This document shows positions 19,076-28,098 of a stretch of 64,000 nucleotides of DNA, piece by piece; position 1 is the first letter of the stretch; the number at the start of each line of letters is the position of its first letter. The DNA lies in the NCBI RefSeq assembly GCF_025452195.1, contig NZ_CP104973.1, positions 434,001 through 498,000 of the forward strand, read 5' to 3'. The notes under the pieces were generated by a model. That model saw only the letters and a program-made list of their open reading frames with translations, was not told the origin of the DNA and ran no database searches. Made by a program: the position numbers and the translations under genes. This DNA comes from Phyllobacterium zundukense (GTDB lineage Bacteria; Pseudomonadota; Alphaproteobacteria; Rhizobiales; Rhizobiaceae).

Positions 19076-20560
19076 TCATGGTTTCGCCGTTTCCATGGAA
19101 TCGAGTGCATTGGCGAGGCGCCGGTCTTCATTGTAGTAGCGCGCCCGCTCCCACATGTGCGGGCGGGCGATGCCTGTCGAGACATGTCTTCCTGTGAGAC
19201 GACCGTTGGCGTCTTCGCCGGTGATTTCGTAGACGACAAGGTCCTGCGTTATAACAACCTCGCCTTCCATGCCGATCACTTCGGTAATATGGGTAATCCG
19301 CCGCGAACCGTCCCGAAGCCGCGCAGCCTGAATAATAATGTCGACCGAACCCACGATGATTTCGCGCACCGTCTTTTGCGGCAAGGCGAAGCCGCCCATG
19401 GCAATCATGGATTCCATACGGCTAAGACATTCCCTCGGGCTGTTCGAGTGGATCGTGCCCATGGAACCATCGTGGCCGGTATTCATGGCAGAAAGCAGAT
19501 CGAAGACTTCAGGTCCGCGCACTTCGCCGACGATGATCCGCTCGGGACGCATACGAAGGCAGTTCTTGACGAGATCGCGCATGGTGATCTCACCCTCACC
19601 TTCAAGGTTCGCCGGCCTTGTTTCAAGCCGCACTACATGCGGCTGCTGAAGCTGAAGTTCCGCTGAATCTTCGCAAGTGATGATGCGCTCGTCCTTGTCG
19701 ATATAATTGGTCAGGCAGTTCAAAAGCGTCGTCTTGCCAGAGCCGGTACCCCCGGAGATGACGATATTGCAACGGACGCGGCCAATGATTTGCAAAAGCT
19801 CGGCACCGGCGGGAGAAATGGCGCCGAAACGGACGAGTTGGTCCAGCGTCAGCTTGTCCTTCTTGAATTTACGAATAGTCAGGACCGGTCCGTCGATCGC
19901 AAGCGGCGGTGCGATAACGTTGACACGCGAGCCATCGGGCAGACGTGCGTCGCAGATGGGACTGGACTCGTCGACTCGCCTTCCTACCTGGCTGACTATA
20001 CGCTGGCAGATGTTGAGGAGCTGCTGGTTGTCGCGGAAACGGACGCCGGATTCCTGCACCTTGCCCAGCACTTCGATATAGGTCTTGCGAGCGCCATTGA
20101 CCATGATGTCGGCGATGTCATCGCGCGCCAGTAAAGGCTCCAGTGGGCCATAGCCTAAGACGTCATTACAGATATCGTCGAGCAGCTCTTCCTGCTCCGA
20201 GATCGACATGGCGAAATTCTTGATCGCGATGATGTCGTTGACAATATCCCGGATTTCTTCGCGCGCCACTTCCGGGTCGAGCTTCGACAATTGCGCAAGA
20301 TCGATTGTGTCGATCAGTGCGGCGAAAACCTGCGACTTCGTATCGTAATAAGCCTCGTTTTTTTCGCGAAGCGGCGCGACTGGCTTCGGCGTCTCGATGG
20401 GAGAACGCTTGGGCTCCAATATATCCCGCGGAAGGCCTGCGGTCGCGGTCACCCCTCCCCCGAGAAGAGGCAGTGCCGTCTCCAGGGCCGGCGCCCGAAA
20501 CTCCTGAACCTGGCTTCCACCGGCCCCGCCTGATTGGGGATTACCGCGTTTACCAAACAT
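19076..20560 (-). CDS. cpaF: Tad pilus secretion ATPase CpaF/TadA
   Basis: Hexameric GspE-type ATPase (494 residues) that powers Flp pilus extension and, in this subfamily, also retraction. Walker A is [15 protein letters not shown], followed by the Asp box ([14 protein letters not shown]), the His box with [14 protein letters not shown], and the CpaF-type [14 protein letters not shown]alker B. The first 60 residues are low-complexity. It lies 9 bp after cpaE in the operon. Confidence 0.95.
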   Translation of the reverse strand: MFGKRGNPQSGGAGGSQVQEFRAPALETALPLLGGGVTATAGLPRDILEPKRSPIETPKPVAPLREKNEAYYDTKSQVFAALIDTIDLAQLSKLDPEVAREEIRDIVNDIIAIKNFAMSISEQEELLDDICNDVLGYGPLEPLLARDDIADIMVNGARKTYIEVLGKVQESGVRFRDNQQLLNICQRIVSQVGRRVDESSPICDARLPDGSRVNVIAPPLAIDGPVLTIRKFKKDKLTLDQLVRFGAISPAGAELLQIIGRVRCNIVISGGTGSGKTTLLNCLTNYIDKDERIITCEDSAELQLQQPHVVRLETRPANLEGEGEITMRDLVKNCLRMRPERIIVGEVRGPEVFDLLSAMNTGHDGSMGTIHSNSPRECLSRMESMIAMGGFALPQKTVREIIVGSVDIIIQAARLRDGSRRITHITEVIGMEGEVVITQDLVVYEITGEDANGRLTGRHVSTGIARPHMWERARYYNEDRRLANALDSMETAKP

Positions 20561-20569
20561 GATTTCTCT

Positions 20570-21856
20570 TTACTGTTTCTTGCGCTTCAACCGGGAAAGG
20601 ACCGCCGACAATCCTGGTTTCTTCTTGGGTTTCAGTGTCATGCGGCCAGTCAGGATATGCGCGATCTCGTTAATGCTTTGAACAATGGGATTGGCACCAT
20701 CCGTTTCCGCCAACATCCGGCCATTGTTCGCTGCACTGCCAAACAGCGCGGGCTCGAAGGGGATAGTGGCGAGCGGCAGAATTCCGAGCGGACTGCAGAA
20801 ATCGAGCGGCGCAATTTCAGGGCGTTTGGGCACGCCGACCTGGTTGAGGATCAGTCTTGGCGGGGCATCATTGGGGCGAAGTTGCTTCAGGGTATCAAGC
20901 AGGTTTTTTGTATTGCGCAGATTCGCCAATTCTGGTGATGCAACGATAACGACTTCATCGGCCCGGGCCAGCGTTGTGCGTGTCCAGCCGTTCCATGTGT
21001 GCGGAACGTCGAGAACGACGTGAGGAACGGATCTTTGCGCAACGTCGATCAAATGCGCAAAGGAATCGTCGCGGAAATCAAAAACGCGATCAAGCGTTGA
21101 CGGTGCCGCAAGCAGCGAGAGATGTTCTGCGCATTGTGCCAATAGACGATCGAGATAGACATCATCGATGCGTTCTGGCGAAAAGACCGCCTCGGCAATC
21201 CCCTGCGCGGGATCTTGATCGAAGTTGATGTTCGCCGTGCCATAAGGCAGATCCATATCGGCAATGACCACCTCGTTCTTGAAGAGTGACGAGATGGCCC
21301 AGGCGATGTTGTGCGCCATTGTGGAGGCGCCGACACCACCCTTCGCACCGATAAAGGCAATCGAGTGACCAAGCGGCTTTGCTTCCGGGTCGACGAATAG
21401 ACCGCCGATGACGCCGACAATCTCCGACAGATCGATCGGGGCAACCATATATTCCGATATGCCGTTGCGGATCAGTTCGCGGTAGAGCCAGACATCATTG
21501 AAATGTCCGATGATAACAACCTTTGTCGACGGATCGCACACCTCCGATAGAGCCGCGAGATTTTGCAGCATGTCGCGTGGTGCAGCCGACGTCTCAAGTA
21601 GAATGAGATTGGGCGTCGGCACAGTCTGAAACAATTCAACGGCCGTATCTACCCCGCCCATATGGACCTGAACGTGCGTTTTGGCCATGCGACGGTCTTC
21701 GCTGGCACGAGTTACCTGCTTCGCGACGCCATCGCTTTCGCAAAATGCCTGAATGGAAATGCGGGGGATCGGCCGGTGCGCATGCAAGCTTATACCCGGT
21801 GATCGTTCGCCACCATCTCCAGGCCGGTTTTCTGTTTCGAGGGCCACTTGACTCAT
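20570..21856 (-). CDS. cpaE: Tad pilus localisation ATPase CpaE/TadZ
   Basis: MinD/ParA-like protein of 428 residues. The N-terminal half resembles an atypical receiver domain (about 60-160), and the ATPase half opens with the deviant Walker A GAKGGVGAST, typical of TadZ in having Ala-Ser where ParA has Lys-Thr. It positions the Tad machine at the cell pole. The C-terminus is very basic (LKPKKKPG, RLKRKKQ). It lies 45 bp after cpaD. Confidence 0.92.
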   Translation of the reverse strand: MSQVALETENRPGDGGERSPGISLHAHRPIPRISIQAFCESDGVAKQVTRASEDRRMAKTHVQVHMGGVDTAVELFQTVPTPNLILLETSAAPRDMLQNLAALSEVCDPSTKVVIIGHFNDVWLYRELIRNGISEYMVAPIDLSEIVGVIGGLFVDPEAKPLGHSIAFIGAKGGVGASTMAHNIAWAISSLFKNEVVIADMDLPYGTANINFDQDPAQGIAEAVFSPERIDDVYLDRLLAQCAEHLSLLAAPSTLDRVFDFRDDSFAHLIDVAQRSVPHVVLDVPHTWNGWTRTTLARADEVVIVASPELANLRNTKNLLDTLKQLRPNDAPPRLILNQVGVPKRPEIAPLDFCSPLGILPLATIPFEPALFGSAANNGRMLAETDGANPIVQSINEIAHILTGRMTLKPKKKPGLSAVLSRLKRKKQ

Positions 21857-21901
21857 TTTAGCATTCCGCTTTTCAAAGAGAATTGGTTGCTCAAGACCAG
21901 C

Positions 21902-22582
21902 TTAGTACTCAACTTCCTGTGCCGTGATTGGCTCGGGTGTAGGCGCATTTCTGTAGTCATCGATCACGACAATTCGCCGTTCAGCATCGATCGGAGACGT
22001 TGCGCGCGGTCCGAGCAAATCGGCCGGGTTGGCGAGTTGTGCCGCGAAATTGCTCTGATTGGCACAACCAAAATTGGAGTAGTGCCTGTTTTGAGCCGTA
22101 TCGAGGATATCCTTGGGCCATTGGCCGCATGTATTGGTCGATGCAGTCATCGCCGAATAGGAAAGGCGAATAGGAGCGGATTCTTCCGGACCAGCCTGGT
22201 AGCGTTCGCTGGAGATGTTAAACGGCTTCACACCATTTTTTCGCAGGGTTGCGGCAACGTCGCCCCGTAGCTTCGCCGCGGCACGTTCATTGGGCGAACC
22301 GTCGGGAATGAGAATGTGAATGACGCCGGACCCGTTTGACCGGTAATTGGCTGCGGCATGCTCGATGATGCTGCGCTGGGTGATGGACAGCTTGGTATCG
22401 GCGTGGCCGACCGGTATATCGGCGACCTGCTCTTTTTCCGAAATAACGATCGGATGATTGGTGCGGTAATCGTCCGGAATGCCTCCTGTCACATCGCGTT
22501 GCTGGGCGCAGCCTGCAAGCAGCGTTACAGCCAGCAAGGCCAGGACCGGCTTCATGCGGAGTTTCTCGTTCGCGTTCGACAT
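21902..22582 (-). CDS. cpaD: Tad pilus outer-membrane lipoprotein CpaD
   Basis: CpaD-family lipoprotein of 226 residues with signal segment PVLALLAVTLLAGC (lipobox LAGC) and the characteristic C-terminal GCANQSNFAAQLANPADLL motif. It supports secretin assembly. I chose the ATG at 22582 because AGGA lies seven bases upstream; the frame opens at 22600, which would overlap the cpaC stop. Confidence 0.92.
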   Translation of the reverse strand: MSNANEKLRMKPVLALLAVTLLAGCAQQRDVTGGIPDDYRTNHPIVISEKEQVADIPVGHADTKLSITQRSIIEHAAANYRSNGSGVIHILIPDGSPNERAAAKLRGDVAATLRKNGVKPFNISSERYQAGPEESAPIRLSYSAMTASTNTCGQWPKDILDTAQNRHYSNFGCANQSNFAAQLANPADLLGPRATSPIDAERRIVVIDDYRNAPTPEPITAQEVEY

Positions 22583-22596
22583 GATCCGTTCCTCGT

Positions 22597-24156
22597 TCAT
22601 TTGTAAATGTACCCGACAGTGCCCTCGTACTGGCCTGCAGGCAGGCTGGCTTCCTTGGTGCCGTAGATACGGTTGACCTTGCCGAGGAAGATACCCGCAG
22701 CATCACTGGCAGGATTAAGATTGTCGTCAGGACGAGCGAGTGCTGTGCGAGCGACCGGACGGACGAGGTAAGGTGTGATGATGACCACGAGTTCGCTCTC
22801 ATTCCTGATGAAATCTCGGCTGCGGAACAATGTGCCGAGGACCGGAATTTTCGCGAGGCCGGGAAAACCCGAAATTGTCTGGCGCACGTCGTCGCGCAGC
22901 AACCCTGCAATCATCATTGATCCGCCCGACGGCAATTCAACCGTCGTGTCTGCAAGGCGCTTGCGAATGGAAAGAATGTTGGATCCCTGGTTTGCTCCGT
23001 CTGGAACGGTAATAGACCCCTCAATGGTCGGTTCCGAAACAGACGTCCTCACCTTCAGGCTGATGCGCCCTGGCGAAAGAACAACTGGAGTAAATTCCAG
23101 CCCGATACCATATTCGATCGTCCTATGGGTGCGTTCGACTATGCCAGTGTCGGTCACCTCTTGGCCGGAGAAAATATTATACTCGCCACCAACTTTGAAT
23201 GTAGCTTTCTCGCCGGAGATAGCCGTCAAGGACGGCTCTGCGAGCGTTTTCATCACTCCAGCTATTTCCATCGCGTTAAGATAGGCGGCGACCGATGTAT
23301 TACCGATCGTGCCGCCAATACTTCCGCCGGACTGGCTCAAGGGTTGGCCCAAGGCAGCGACGTTTTGAGACAAGCCAGAAAAACTGATTCCGTTACCTAT
23401 ACCGTTCACAACCAGATTGACGCCGAGCTGCTTCATCACTGTCCGGCTGACTTCGGCGACAGTCACCTTGAGCGTGACCTGATCCTCGCCGGCGATTTGA
23501 ATCAGGTTAACAATCTTGCTTGTCTGTCGCGTCTCGTCCGGGTTGTTGATCGCTACATCGGAACCGCCACCGCCATTGCTGCCGCCTTGGCCTGATGCGG
23601 TTAGCGCGTATTGTCCTGTCGTCGCCTCGCCGCCTGAAACGAGCAATGTGGCAAGATCGGTTGCGCGTTTCGCATCGAGGGGCGTCTGCACCGAACCCGT
23701 GAGAATGACGTTGTCATTCATCAGTTCGACTTTGATGTTCGAATCCGGAATGTATTTTTTCAAAGCGTCTTCAAGGCCGGCGACGTCACGTTCGATTACA
23801 AGATCGAAGCTTGCCAACTGCTCACCATTGGGTCCAAAAACGAAAATATTCGTTTGCCCGACCTGTTTGCCGAAGAGATAGATACGGCGTGCCGTGCGGG
23901 TTACCGCGTCGGCCACGGTGGGATTTGCCACGAGAATGTCGTAGGCATCCACCGGGAGGTCGACGACCAGTGACTTGTTCAGGCCGAGATTGATCCGCTT
24001 GTTCATACCCTGGCCCTGGTTGAGCCTTACAACATTGCTTTCGGCACTCGCCGTACTTTGTATTGCAGGAACCGCGAGAGCGCAGCCAACGGCGACAGCC
24101 ATCGCCATCCATGGACGCCGGAAACCGTATTTGATCATCTTTGTCTCGCTTCCCAT
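22597..24156 (-). CDS. cpaC: Tad pilus secretin CpaC/RcpA
   Basis: Outer-membrane secretin of 519 residues. It has a signal peptide (about 15-40), an N-terminal pilus domain (about 45-110) with LVVDLPVDAYDILVANP, a BON-like region, and the secretin domain (about 270-460) with VGGEYNIF and VELPSGGSMMIAGLL. It forms the channel for the Flp pilus. The start at 24156 lies 4 bp after cpaB; an in-frame ATG at 24138 is an equally good start. A separate protein made only of the N-terminal pilus domain is encoded at 26213. Confidence 0.93.
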   Translation of the reverse strand: MGSETKMIKYGFRRPWMAMAVAVGCALAVPAIQSTASAESNVVRLNQGQGMNKRINLGLNKSLVVDLPVDAYDILVANPTVADAVTRTARRIYLFGKQVGQTNIFVFGPNGEQLASFDLVIERDVAGLEDALKKYIPDSNIKVELMNDNVILTGSVQTPLDAKRATDLATLLVSGGEATTGQYALTASGQGGSNGGGGSDVAINNPDETRQTSKIVNLIQIAGEDQVTLKVTVAEVSRTVMKQLGVNLVVNGIGNGISFSGLSQNVAALGQPLSQSGGSIGGTIGNTSVAAYLNAMEIAGVMKTLAEPSLTAISGEKATFKVGGEYNIFSGQEVTDTGIVERTHRTIEYGIGLEFTPVVLSPGRISLKVRTSVSEPTIEGSITVPDGANQGSNILSIRKRLADTTVELPSGGSMMIAGLLRDDVRQTISGFPGLAKIPVLGTLFRSRDFIRNESELVVIITPYLVRPVARTALARPDDNLNPASDAAGIFLGKVNRIYGTKEASLPAGQYEGTVGYIYK

Positions 24157-24160
24157 TTTA

Positions 24161-24955
24161 TTATTTCCGCCCCAGGATTTCGGTCACGGTCCCGGACTTG
24201 ATCAACTTGACGTTGCCTGCCCTGCCGGGTGAGTTGACGAGATATTCGGCGCCGGGTCCCGTCTGTTCCTGCGCGTCCTGTACGGAGCGCAGAACCAGCG
24301 ACAGGCGAGCAGCCATCTGCTGGGCGACTGTCAGAATTTCGGCTTGTTCCGGCGTGAGTTCGAGCGTAGCGGTGGAACCAACCTTGGTCTTCTCACCTTT
24401 TTCGTCCTCCTGAATTGTCTGGTCGATCGCCAACACGCGAATGTTGCTCAGAATGGTTTCAGTCGCGTACTGCTTCTGCTCGCCCTCCATCTGCCGGATC
24501 ATGATCACATCGACATAGTCATCTGGCAGGATAAACCCGCCAGCGCTGGTCTCGGCTGCAATCTGCGTCGCAACGGCGCGCATGCCTGCCGGGAGCTGCG
24601 CGGACATGAAGCTCTGGCCTTTGCCGATCAATTTGGCTTCTCGGATCGGCTCTCCGGGGAAAATCTGCAGACGGACTGTTGAACCTTTCAGTTCTTCTTC
24701 TGCATTGGGCCGTTCGGAACGCTTGATGTATCCGTCGGCGACGGCCTCCTCCGGCCATTGCTGCCAACGCATCTGCCCCTGCACTTCGACCCCGACGCCG
24801 AGATTTTCGGTGGCGACCAGAATGTCCTGCAACTTGATCTGAGGGCCGGCTTCGGCGACAACCGTCACATTGGGCTTCATATGCATGGCGATGTAGCCAG
24901 CCGCACCCGCAGCAGCGACCGCTACGACCAATATGACAAGACGCGCTTTTTGCAT
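24161..24955 (-). CDS. cpaB: Tad pilus assembly protein CpaB/RcpC
   Basis: A 264-residue periplasmic protein with an N-terminal membrane anchor (about 5-24), a SAF domain (about 40-110) and the RcpC C-terminal domain with the DDYVDVIM motif. It helps assemble or anchor the secretin. It directly precedes cpaC. The 174-bp space upstream of it is unusually rich in TTAA. Confidence 0.92.
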   Translation of the reverse strand: MQKARLVILVVAVAAAGAAGYIAMHMKPNVTVVAEAGPQIKLQDILVATENLGVGVEVQGQMRWQQWPEEAVADGYIKRSERPNAEEELKGSTVRLQIFPGEPIREAKLIGKGQSFMSAQLPAGMRAVATQIAAETSAGGFILPDDYVDVIMIRQMEGEQKQYATETILSNIRVLAIDQTIQEDEKGEKTKVGSTATLELTPEQAEILTVAQQMAARLSLVLRSVQDAQEQTGPGAEYLVNSPGRAGNVKLIKSGTVTEILGRK

Positions 24956-25129
24956 TGATGTGCCCCACTAGACTTTCGTCTTAGATACTTTGGTCGCACA
25001 TTGACGTGTTAATCGTGTAATTAAGGTTAACGTTTTGCTTAAAAGTATGATTAACAGCGCTTAACGTTTACTATTTATGCTGCTGCTTGCCCGGAAGTTG
25101 CACTTCGGGATCAAATTTTCAAACCTTGT
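24956..25129 (-). promoter_or_regulatory. TTAA-rich gap between cpaA and cpaB, possible internal promoter
   Basis: Six TTAA motifs start at 25009, 25021, 25027, 25039, 25051 and 25061, several exactly 12 bp apart. CtrA sites in alphaproteobacteria read TTAA-N7-TTAA (11-bp spacing), so these do not match that consensus exactly. The long gap inside an otherwise tight operon suggests a second promoter for cpaB onward. This is inference. Confidence 0.35.
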
Positions 25130-25654
25130 TCAACTATGAGCAAGGCGATCGATAACCCACAGGCCAAGCGGTGACGACGGAAAGGTCAGTAGTCCGGCCA
25201 ATCCGAGCGTTATTCCATAGGGCACGCCTTCGCCTTTTTGCGCGAGACGACGCATGAACTCAAATCGCTCCGTATAGACTCGTGCAACAAACGAGCCGCG
25301 GTAGTGCAGGATTAACATCGTCAACAGTCCGCCAAACAGCGATAGCGTTATCAGGTACTGCACCAATTCCAGATTCCAGCCCAACCAGAGCGCCGTGGAG
25401 GCCATGAGCTTGGCGTCCCCGCCGCCCATCGTTCCGGTGGCAAACAAGACAAAAGTGGCTGCAAGCACCGTCACTGCGGCAAGAAAGTGCATTCCATAGA
25501 CGTCCCAGGCCATGCCGGTTAAAGGCGCAATGACCATGAAGGATACCATCAGAATGAGTGGAACCCTATTCTGTATCGTCATGGACAACAGATCCGATGT
25601 GGCTGCAAACACCATGGCAAACGGAAATATGACGAGTATAGCTGCTTCAACCAT
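25130..25654 (-). CDS. cpaA: Prepilin peptidase CpaA/TadV
   Basis: Type IV prepilin peptidase of the short TadV class (174 residues, A24 family). It consists of about six transmembrane helices; the conserved Asp near the N-terminus (AATSDLLSM) and the Asp in GTMGGGDAKLMAS are the aspartyl protease pair. It processes the pilin and pseudopilins of this locus. It lies 39 bp after pilA. Confidence 0.93.
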   Translation of the reverse strand: MVEAAILVIFPFAMVFAATSDLLSMTIQNRVPLILMVSFMVIAPLTGMAWDVYGMHFLAAVTVLAATFVLFATGTMGGGDAKLMASTALWLGWNLELVQYLITLSLFGGLLTMLILHYRGSFVARVYTERFEFMRRLAQKGEGVPYGITLGLAGLLTFPSSPLGLWVIDRLAHS

Positions 25655-25693
25655 GTTCAGGTTCCGTCGAAAAAGTTTGCGATTGCTGGCGGG

Positions 25694-25894
25694 TCATCTG
25701 TCGGCCGCTTCCGTCACATCTTCAGCGAGACTCGTATATAAATCCTTCAACGATGTGCCGAGCGTACCCGCACCGACGAGAATGCCTATGCTGATGATCG
25801 AGGCGATCAATGTGTATTCGATAGCTGTCGCGGCAGATCTATCACGCAGGAACCCGGCGAAGACGTCGAAGATAATCTTTACAGGTCGTCTCAT
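25694..25894 (-). CDS. pilA: Flp pilin
   Basis: A 66-residue Flp-type major pilin. A short basic leader precedes the conserved AATAIEYTLIASIISIGIL segment, where the Glu and Tyr of the Flp motif follow the expected cleavage site and begin the hydrophobic helix. Only one flp gene is visible here. It is the first gene of the leftward cpa-tad operon. Confidence 0.93.
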   Translation of the reverse strand: MRRPVKIIFDVFAGFLRDRSAATAIEYTLIASIISIGILVGAGTLGTSLKDLYTSLAEDVTEAADR

Positions 25895-26212
25895 CTCGAA
25901 CTCACGCTCGTGCCTCTAGCGTCACTGAATACTCCTGGAAACTAGATATTGCTCATTGCATTCGGCTTAAGAAATACCGTTACGAAAATGTAAACTAGCA
26001 TGAAACCTTAAATCACGTCTTCAGAAGGTGAAAATTACCGATCTGATTTGTTATAAATTCTAAATATACTTTAACCGCCCTGCTGAAGTTGGTCGGCAAA
26101 GAGGCGGCGGAGTGGCTATCTCGCATATACTTTAACCAAGTATTTGCAGATTTAAGCTTTCCTTCACCAATACCCGCCATGGTTAACCTGACAATTTTCG
26201 AAGGGCTATCCT
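25895..26212. promoter_or_regulatory. Divergent intergenic region of the pilus locus with a 13-bp direct repeat
   Basis: This 318-bp AT-rich gap separates pilA (leftward) from the CpaC-N-like gene (rightward) and must hold both promoters. ATATACTTTAACC occurs twice in direct orientation, at 26064-26076 and 26125-26137. No -35/-10 pair could be assigned with confidence. Confidence 0.45.
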
Positions 26213-26656
26213 ATGGTTCACGTCAGAAACCGAAGCATCCGTTCCTATGCCCTCACAACCGTGTTGACCCTGGCTGCCGTTTGGTCGGTTGCCCCGGCAA
26301 CGCAGGCCGACACCGGCATTCACATCGTGATGAACCAGGCAAGGATCCTCAAGCTTGCCCGTCCAGCCGATACGGTGGTCGTCGGAGATCCGGAAATCGC
26401 CGATGCGGTCGTCAAGGATTCGCGTACGGTCGTGCTGACAGGCAAGGGTTTTGGTATCACCAATATTGTCATCATCGATGCGGACGGCGCCGCTATCGTC
26501 GATGACCAGGTCATGGTCAGCCGCAGCGTCGCCAATACGACGCGCGTTTATCGCCGGGCCTATGTCCAGACGCTTTCGTGCACGCCCTATTGCGAAACGG
26601 CACAGAAAACCGAGGCTGAGAAAGCATCAGACTCGCAAATTGGCGGCGCTAACTGA
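26213..26656 (+). CDS. Pilus/secretin N-terminal domain protein (CpaC-N-like)
   Basis: A 147-residue secreted protein with a signal peptide ending near TQADTG and a domain matching the first part of CpaC: MNQARILKLARPADTVVVGDPEIADA here compares with the region just after the CpaC signal peptide. It lacks the secretin barrel. Two Cys (CTPYC) lie near the C-terminus. It probably associates with the Tad secretin or substitutes for its N-terminal domain. Start ATG at 26213; first gene of a rightward set with two TadE-like genes. Confidence 0.8.
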   Translation: MVHVRNRSIRSYALTTVLTLAAVWSVAPATQADTGIHIVMNQARILKLARPADTVVVGDPEIADAVVKDSRTVVLTGKGFGITNIVIIDADGAAIVDDQVMVSRSVANTTRVYRRAYVQTLSCTPYCETAQKTEAEKASDSQIGGAN

Positions 26657-26778
26657 ACCCGCACGGGAATAGGGTTGAGAAATAGTAAAACCATTGGCAG
26701 CAATTTGCCGTTGTCCCCAAACGAGATTCTAATATCTGATGTGTAAGAGTTCCTTCGGGCTAATTGCGCGGGGAAACT

Positions 26779-27369
26779 ATGTTCGGGAAAATTCATAAAC
26801 TCTTTGGCCTTCGACACACCGCCGAGGCAACTGATGAGCCGAAGGGCGTGCGCGGCTCTACCGCGGCGCGGTTCTTCGCCAACAAGCGCGGCACGGTCGC
26901 AATCGAATTCGCGCTCATAGCGTTGCCCTTCTTCCTGCTGGTCTTCGCAATTATCGAAGTGAGCCTGAGTTTTACAGCCCAGCAGGTGATGGCAAACACA
27001 ACGGATGACATTGCACGCCAGTTGCGCACCGGTGAGATCAAGACCCTCAATCTGGCCCAGCTGAAGCAAAAGGTTTGCGCGGGGCTGCTGATGCCGGCGG
27101 CGAACTGTCCCGACCTGTTTGTGGATTTGCGCACTTACACCACCTTCGCCCTCGTTCCCAAAACCATCCCGCTCAAGGCAACAGGCGACGTCGATTCAAC
27201 CGGATTCACGAGCGCACCGGGCGGGGCCGGTACAATCAACCAGCTGCGAGTCTTTTATCGCTGGCCGATTTTTACCGATCTTATGAAACCTCGCATCGCC
27301 AACATCGACGGAACAGGCAAGATACTGCTTTTCTCGACCGCAACGTGGAAAAACGAGCCCTATCTCTGA
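26779..27369 (+). CDS. TadE/TadG-like pseudopilin (first)
   Basis: A 196-residue protein with a basic N-terminal region ending in NKRGTVAIEFALIALPFF, the TadE motif in which a Glu sits at the start of a hydrophobic helix (about 42-62). The rest is predicted periplasmic. TadE-like proteins are processed by the TadV peptidase and act as minor pilins. The ATG at 26779 follows GGGGA; the frame is open from 26764. Confidence 0.85.
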   Translation: MFGKIHKLFGLRHTAEATDEPKGVRGSTAARFFANKRGTVAIEFALIALPFFLLVFAIIEVSLSFTAQQVMANTTDDIARQLRTGEIKTLNLAQLKQKVCAGLLMPAANCPDLFVDLRTYTTFALVPKTIPLKATGDVDSTGFTSAPGGAGTINQLRVFYRWPIFTDLMKPRIANIDGTGKILLFSTATWKNEPYL

Positions 27370-27417
27370 ACCGGCACCGTCAAACGAGCATCCCTTTGCA
27401 TTCTGAAAGTGTGACGC

Positions 27418-28035
27418 ATGGAAGCCTACAACAAAAGAAAAAAGACCGCAGCCGAGTTGCTGAACCGGATGCGGAACTTTCTCCGTGATCGGCGCGGTGT
27501 CGCGGCGCTGGAATTCGCCCTGATCGCGCCTGTCATGATCGCTCTCTATATGGGCAGCGTGGAGGCAACTGCGGGACTGGATCTCAACAAAAATCTTGGC
27601 CGCGCCACCAGCATGGTCGCGGATCTGGTTACCCAGCAACAAACCATCACCAAGGCGAGTATCAAGGATATCATGGATATCGGAACGGCGACGCTCCTGC
27701 CCTATGTGCGCGACACGCCGCAGATCACCATCACCGCCATCGACATATCGGCCGCCAGCGTCGCGACAGTTGCGTGGTCAAGGCGGAAGGTTAATCTCAC
27801 TTACACAAAACCGTACGTAACCGGAAGTGCAGTCGCTCTTGATGCAAATCTGCTAATCCCGAGTACGTCGGTGATCAGGGTCGAGATGTCGATAGCCTAT
27901 GTGCCGCTCATGGCCTTCTACATGAAGAATGTGGTGACGACAGCAACCGGTACTTCGGCTGTCGGAATAACCATGCCCAAGACCTCATACGGGCGCGTTC
28001 GGCAGGGCGCATCGGTCACCTGTTCCGACTGCTAG
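27418..28035 (+). CDS. TadE-like pseudopilin (second)
   Basis: A 205-residue protein whose RRGVAALEFALIAPVMIALYM segment (about 25-45) repeats the TadE pattern of the preceding gene. The remaining sequence is periplasmic, with two Cys close together at the C-terminus (CSDC). It lies 48 bp after the first TadE-like gene, so the two are likely cotranscribed. No longer TadG with a von Willebrand domain is seen in the window. Confidence 0.83.
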   Translation: MEAYNKRKKTAAELLNRMRNFLRDRRGVAALEFALIAPVMIALYMGSVEATAGLDLNKNLGRATSMVADLVTQQQTITKASIKDIMDIGTATLLPYVRDTPQITITAIDISAASVATVAWSRRKVNLTYTKPYVTGSAVALDANLLIPSTSVIRVEMSIAYVPLMAFYMKNVVTTATGTSAVGITMPKTSYGRVRQGASVTCSDC

Positions 28036-28098
28036 AGCAGACATTTGTCATTGCGCAAAGTTTCACTTATCTGTGGGGCGTAACCTACGGAGTAAGGC

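Noticed and set aside
25009..25064. Canonical CtrA binding sites
   Set aside because: The TTAA pairs are spaced 12 or 10 bp start to start, not the 11 bp of TTAA-N7-TTAA, so they are reported only as a TTAA-rich region.
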